Source: Acidimicrobiia bacterium
GTDB taxonomy: Bacteria > Actinomycetota > Acidimicrobiia > Spongiisociales > SHLN01
Assembly (NCBI GenBank): GCA_013043085.1
Contig: JABDOU010000296.1
Location: forward strand, 1 to 7,886
Reading direction: 5' to 3'
DNA: 7,886 nt
In this document: piece after piece, positions 6,177 through 7,886 of the stretch
Layout of the letters: the number at the start of each line of letters is the position of its first letter
How positions within the stretch are numbered: position 1 is the first letter of the stretch
Program-made: the position numbers and the translations under genes
Notes under the pieces: model-generated
What the model was told of the DNA's origin: nothing
What the model saw: only the letters and a program-made list of their open reading frames with translations
Database searches by the model: none

Positions 6177-7094
6177 ATGGAACCAAGTCCGGGGGAGCGA
6201 CCAGATCCGACAGACACGACCATGGAATTCGTGCCTGTGTCCGATGCACCTTTTGTTGTGATCGTGACGGGCATGGCCGGAGCGGGTCGTTCGACGGCCT
6301 GCAATGTTCTCGAGGACCTCGGTTTTTTCGTAATAGACAATCTCCCACCTCGCCTGATTTCGCGTGTGCTCGATGCGAATCAACTTGCTGAAATCTCGCG
6401 AACCAAAATCGCGATGGCCGTAGACAGCAGAACCGGAGTACATGCGTTCAGTGAGCTTCGCGATCAAATCGATCGGCTCGACAAATATGGAGTCCGCTCT
6501 GGCGTGGTGTTTCTCGACGCAGACAATGACGTTCTTGTCAGGCGCTTCAACGAAACCAGAAGGCCACACCCGGTATCGGGAGCGACGCTGGCGGAGTCGA
6601 TCGCGCTCGAACGCGATGCTCTTTCTGAACTGCGGGGTTCGGCCGATGTCCTCATTGACACCTCGAATCTGAACGTGCACGAACTGCGAGAGCGTCTCTC
6701 GAGCGTGTTTGCCGAGGAGCACGGCGGCAGCGCCCTCAATGTCTCTATCACATCGTTCGGCTTCAAACATGGCGCACCCCGGGACGCCGACATGGTTCTC
6801 GATGTGCGATTTCTCGCAAACCCGCATTGGGAGCCGCAACTACGTCCTTTGACGGGCCGGGACCATGCGGTATCCAACTACGTATTGTCGTCTGCCGACG
6901 CGAGCGAGTTTCTCGAGCGCACCGTCGGGCTCATCAACTTTCTCCTGCCCCGCTACCGCGCCGAAGGCAAGTCATACGTGTCCATCGGGATCGGCTGTAC
7001 GGGCGGTCGACACCGGTCGGTCGCGATCGCTGAATATCTGGGTCAACAATTGGGCGAGGACGTGGACGTGATCGTTCAGCACCGCGACATATGA
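6177..7094 (+). CDS. rapZ: RapZ/YvcJ family nucleotide-binding protein (RNase adapter family)
   Basis: This is a P-loop protein of the RapZ (YhbJ)/YvcJ family. In Escherichia coli RapZ senses glucosamine-6-phosphate and presents the GlmZ small RNA to RNase E; in Gram-positives the homologue binds and hydrolyses nucleotides, and its RNA role is unproven. Numbered from ATG 6177 (305 residues): Walker A GMAGAGRST (32-40), with Arg38 where lysine is standard; LEDLGFFVIDNLPP follows, then FLDAD and the NETRRPHP region. The C-terminal hallmark domain carries FGFKHG, VRFLANPHW, LRPLTGRD and GIGCTGGRHRSV (273-282 covers GCTGGRHRSV). The Arg P-loop is, to my knowledge, common among actinobacterial members, so it need not mean loss of function. 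The first 24 or so residues are Pro/Asp-rich and probably disordered. An in-frame GTG at 6138 is a possible longer start. The stop overlaps the yvcK start by four bases (ATGA). Confidence 0.93.
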   Translation: MEPSPGERPDPTDTTMEFVPVSDAPFVVIVTGMAGAGRSTACNVLEDLGFFVIDNLPPRLISRVLDANQLAEISRTKIAMAVDSRTGVHAFSELRDQIDRLDKYGVRSGVVFLDADNDVLVRRFNETRRPHPVSGATLAESIALERDALSELRGSADVLIDTSNLNVHELRERLSSVFAEEHGGSALNVSITSFGFKHGAPRDADMVLDVRFLANPHWEPQLRPLTGRDHAVSNYVLSSADASEFLERTVGLINFLLPRYRAEGKSYVSIGIGCTGGRHRSVAIAEYLGQQLGEDVDVIVQHRDI

Positions 7095-7886
7095 ACGAAC
7101 TCTTGACCGAACTAGAAGAGTTGATGACCTTGAGTCCTGACGGTCCCAGCGTGGTCGCGATCGGTGGAGGCCACGGATTGTCGCAGGCGCTGGTGGGCAT
7201 CCAGCGCTATGCGTCTCAGATCTCGGCGGTCGTCACCGTGGCCGATGACGGTGGAAGTTCAGGACGTCTCATTGACGGACTCGACATCCTTCCCCCCGGG
7301 GATCTCCGCAGGTGCCTGCTGGCTCTCAGCTCGGAGCCGACCCTGCTCGGCGAGCTCTTCGACTACCGCTTTGGTGGATCAGATGTCGACGGTCATAGCT
7401 TGGGCAACCTCATCCTCGCAGCAATGGCGGACATCTTCGGCGACTTCCATACTGGTCTCCAGATCGCAGGCGAAGCGTTGGGCGCGCTCGGCACCGTCTT
7501 GCCGGTGTCGTTGCAAGCACTCATTCTCGAGGCCGAGATCGATGGACAGAACGTGGTCGGCCAGGCTCTGATAAGTCGTACCAGGGGGACGGTTCAGTCC
7601 ATTGCTGTCAAGCCGGATGATGTCGCGCTAAATCCACCGGTACTCGACGCGATCGCTGACGCCGATCAAATCATTGTCGGACCCGGGAGTTTGTTCACTT
7701 CTCTCATCGCAGCGCTCATTGTGCCTGGCCTGGCCGAAGCGCTCAACCGCAGCGACGCACAGCTGGTCTATGTAGCAAACCTGATTACCCAGGACGGAGA
7801 AACGATGTCGATGTCACTGGTCGACCATATTCACGCCCTGATGTCGTTTACCGGCCTCAAGCCGGATTTTCTCGCTCTCGTCAACA
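7091..7886 (+). CDS. yvcK: YvcK/CofD-like UDP-sugar-binding protein (gluconeogenesis factor), 3' end outside window
   Basis: The frame opened by ATG 7091 stays open to the right edge, giving 265 residues of a protein usually about 320-330 long. Family motifs in order: VVAIGGGHGLS (21-31), TVADDGGSSGRL (49-60), LPPGDLRR (67-74), DGHSLGNL (100-107), IVGPGSLFTS (195-204) and TQDGET near the end. This is the YvcK branch of the CofD-like fold. Bacillus YvcK binds UDP-GlcNAc and is needed for normal growth and shape on gluconeogenic carbon; the mycobacterial homologue CuvA affects cell-wall growth. The GGGHGL loop is the form I associate with Actinobacteria. The start overlaps the rapZ stop (ATGA), implying translational coupling; ATG 7124 (residue 12), preceded by AGAAGAG, is a less likely alternative. 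By synteny whiA is expected next. Confidence 0.95.
   Translation, partial: MNELLTELEELMTLSPDGPSVVAIGGGHGLSQALVGIQRYASQISAVVTVADDGGSSGRLIDGLDILPPGDLRRCLLALSSEPTLLGELFDYRFGGSDVDGHSLGNLILAAMADIFGDFHTGLQIAGEALGALGTVLPVSLQALILEAEIDGQNVVGQALISRTRGTVQSIAVKPDDVALNPPVLDAIADADQIIVGPGSLFTSLIAALIVPGLAEALNRSDAQLVYVANLITQDGETMSMSLVDHIHALMSFTGLKPDFLALVN

Noticed and set aside
6123..6839. A 238-codon minus-strand open frame opposite rapZ (and 830-1474 opposite uvrA, similar case)
   Set aside because: They are shadows of strongly supported plus-strand genes, with no recognisable domains and no independent start signals.

Overview
The window is a dense, single-strand (+) block of chromosomal housekeeping genes from what looks like an actinobacterium outside the well-studied genera, possibly a deep lineage such as Acidimicrobiia (lineage is inference). 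The order uvrC - rapZ - yvcK is the actinobacterial arrangement that normally continues into whiA, which would lie just beyond the right edge. The arginine-type Walker A of RapZ and the GGGHGL loop of YvcK are also forms I associate with Actinobacteria. Base composition is moderately GC-rich, in the high fifties by eye.

Layout: the 3' end of uvrB (1-538), a 183-base gap with no convincing gene but two perfect 10-base palindromes (539-721), full uvrA (722-3553), a class I SAM-dependent methyltransferase of unknown substrate (3557-4279), full uvrC (4303-6126), rapZ (start best placed at 6177, ending at 7094) and the first 265 codons of yvcK (from 7091, running off the right edge). From uvrA onward the gaps are 3, 23, about 50 and -4 bases, so uvrA-methyltransferase-uvrC-rapZ-yvcK reads as one transcription unit. 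uvrB could be its first gene or separately promoted.

Functionally, the left three quarters hold the whole UvrABC nucleotide excision repair set: UvrA2 finds bulky lesions, UvrB is loaded and verifies the damage, and UvrC makes both incisions. The UVR motifs of UvrB and UvrC, which mediate their contact, are both visible. The right end carries RapZ and YvcK, two regulators tied to amino-sugar and cell-envelope metabolism in other bacteria (GlcN6P sensing by RapZ, UDP-GlcNAc binding by YvcK).

I see no mobile element, CRISPR array, tRNA, rRNA or sign of recent transfer. The window is mostly ordinary. The points worth a second look are the methyltransferase embedded in the excision-repair operon, two non-consensus residues in UvrA (alanine for serine in the first ABC signature, aspartate for a zinc-finger cysteine), the palindrome pair ahead of uvrA, and an excess of GATC/GCGATCGC words.
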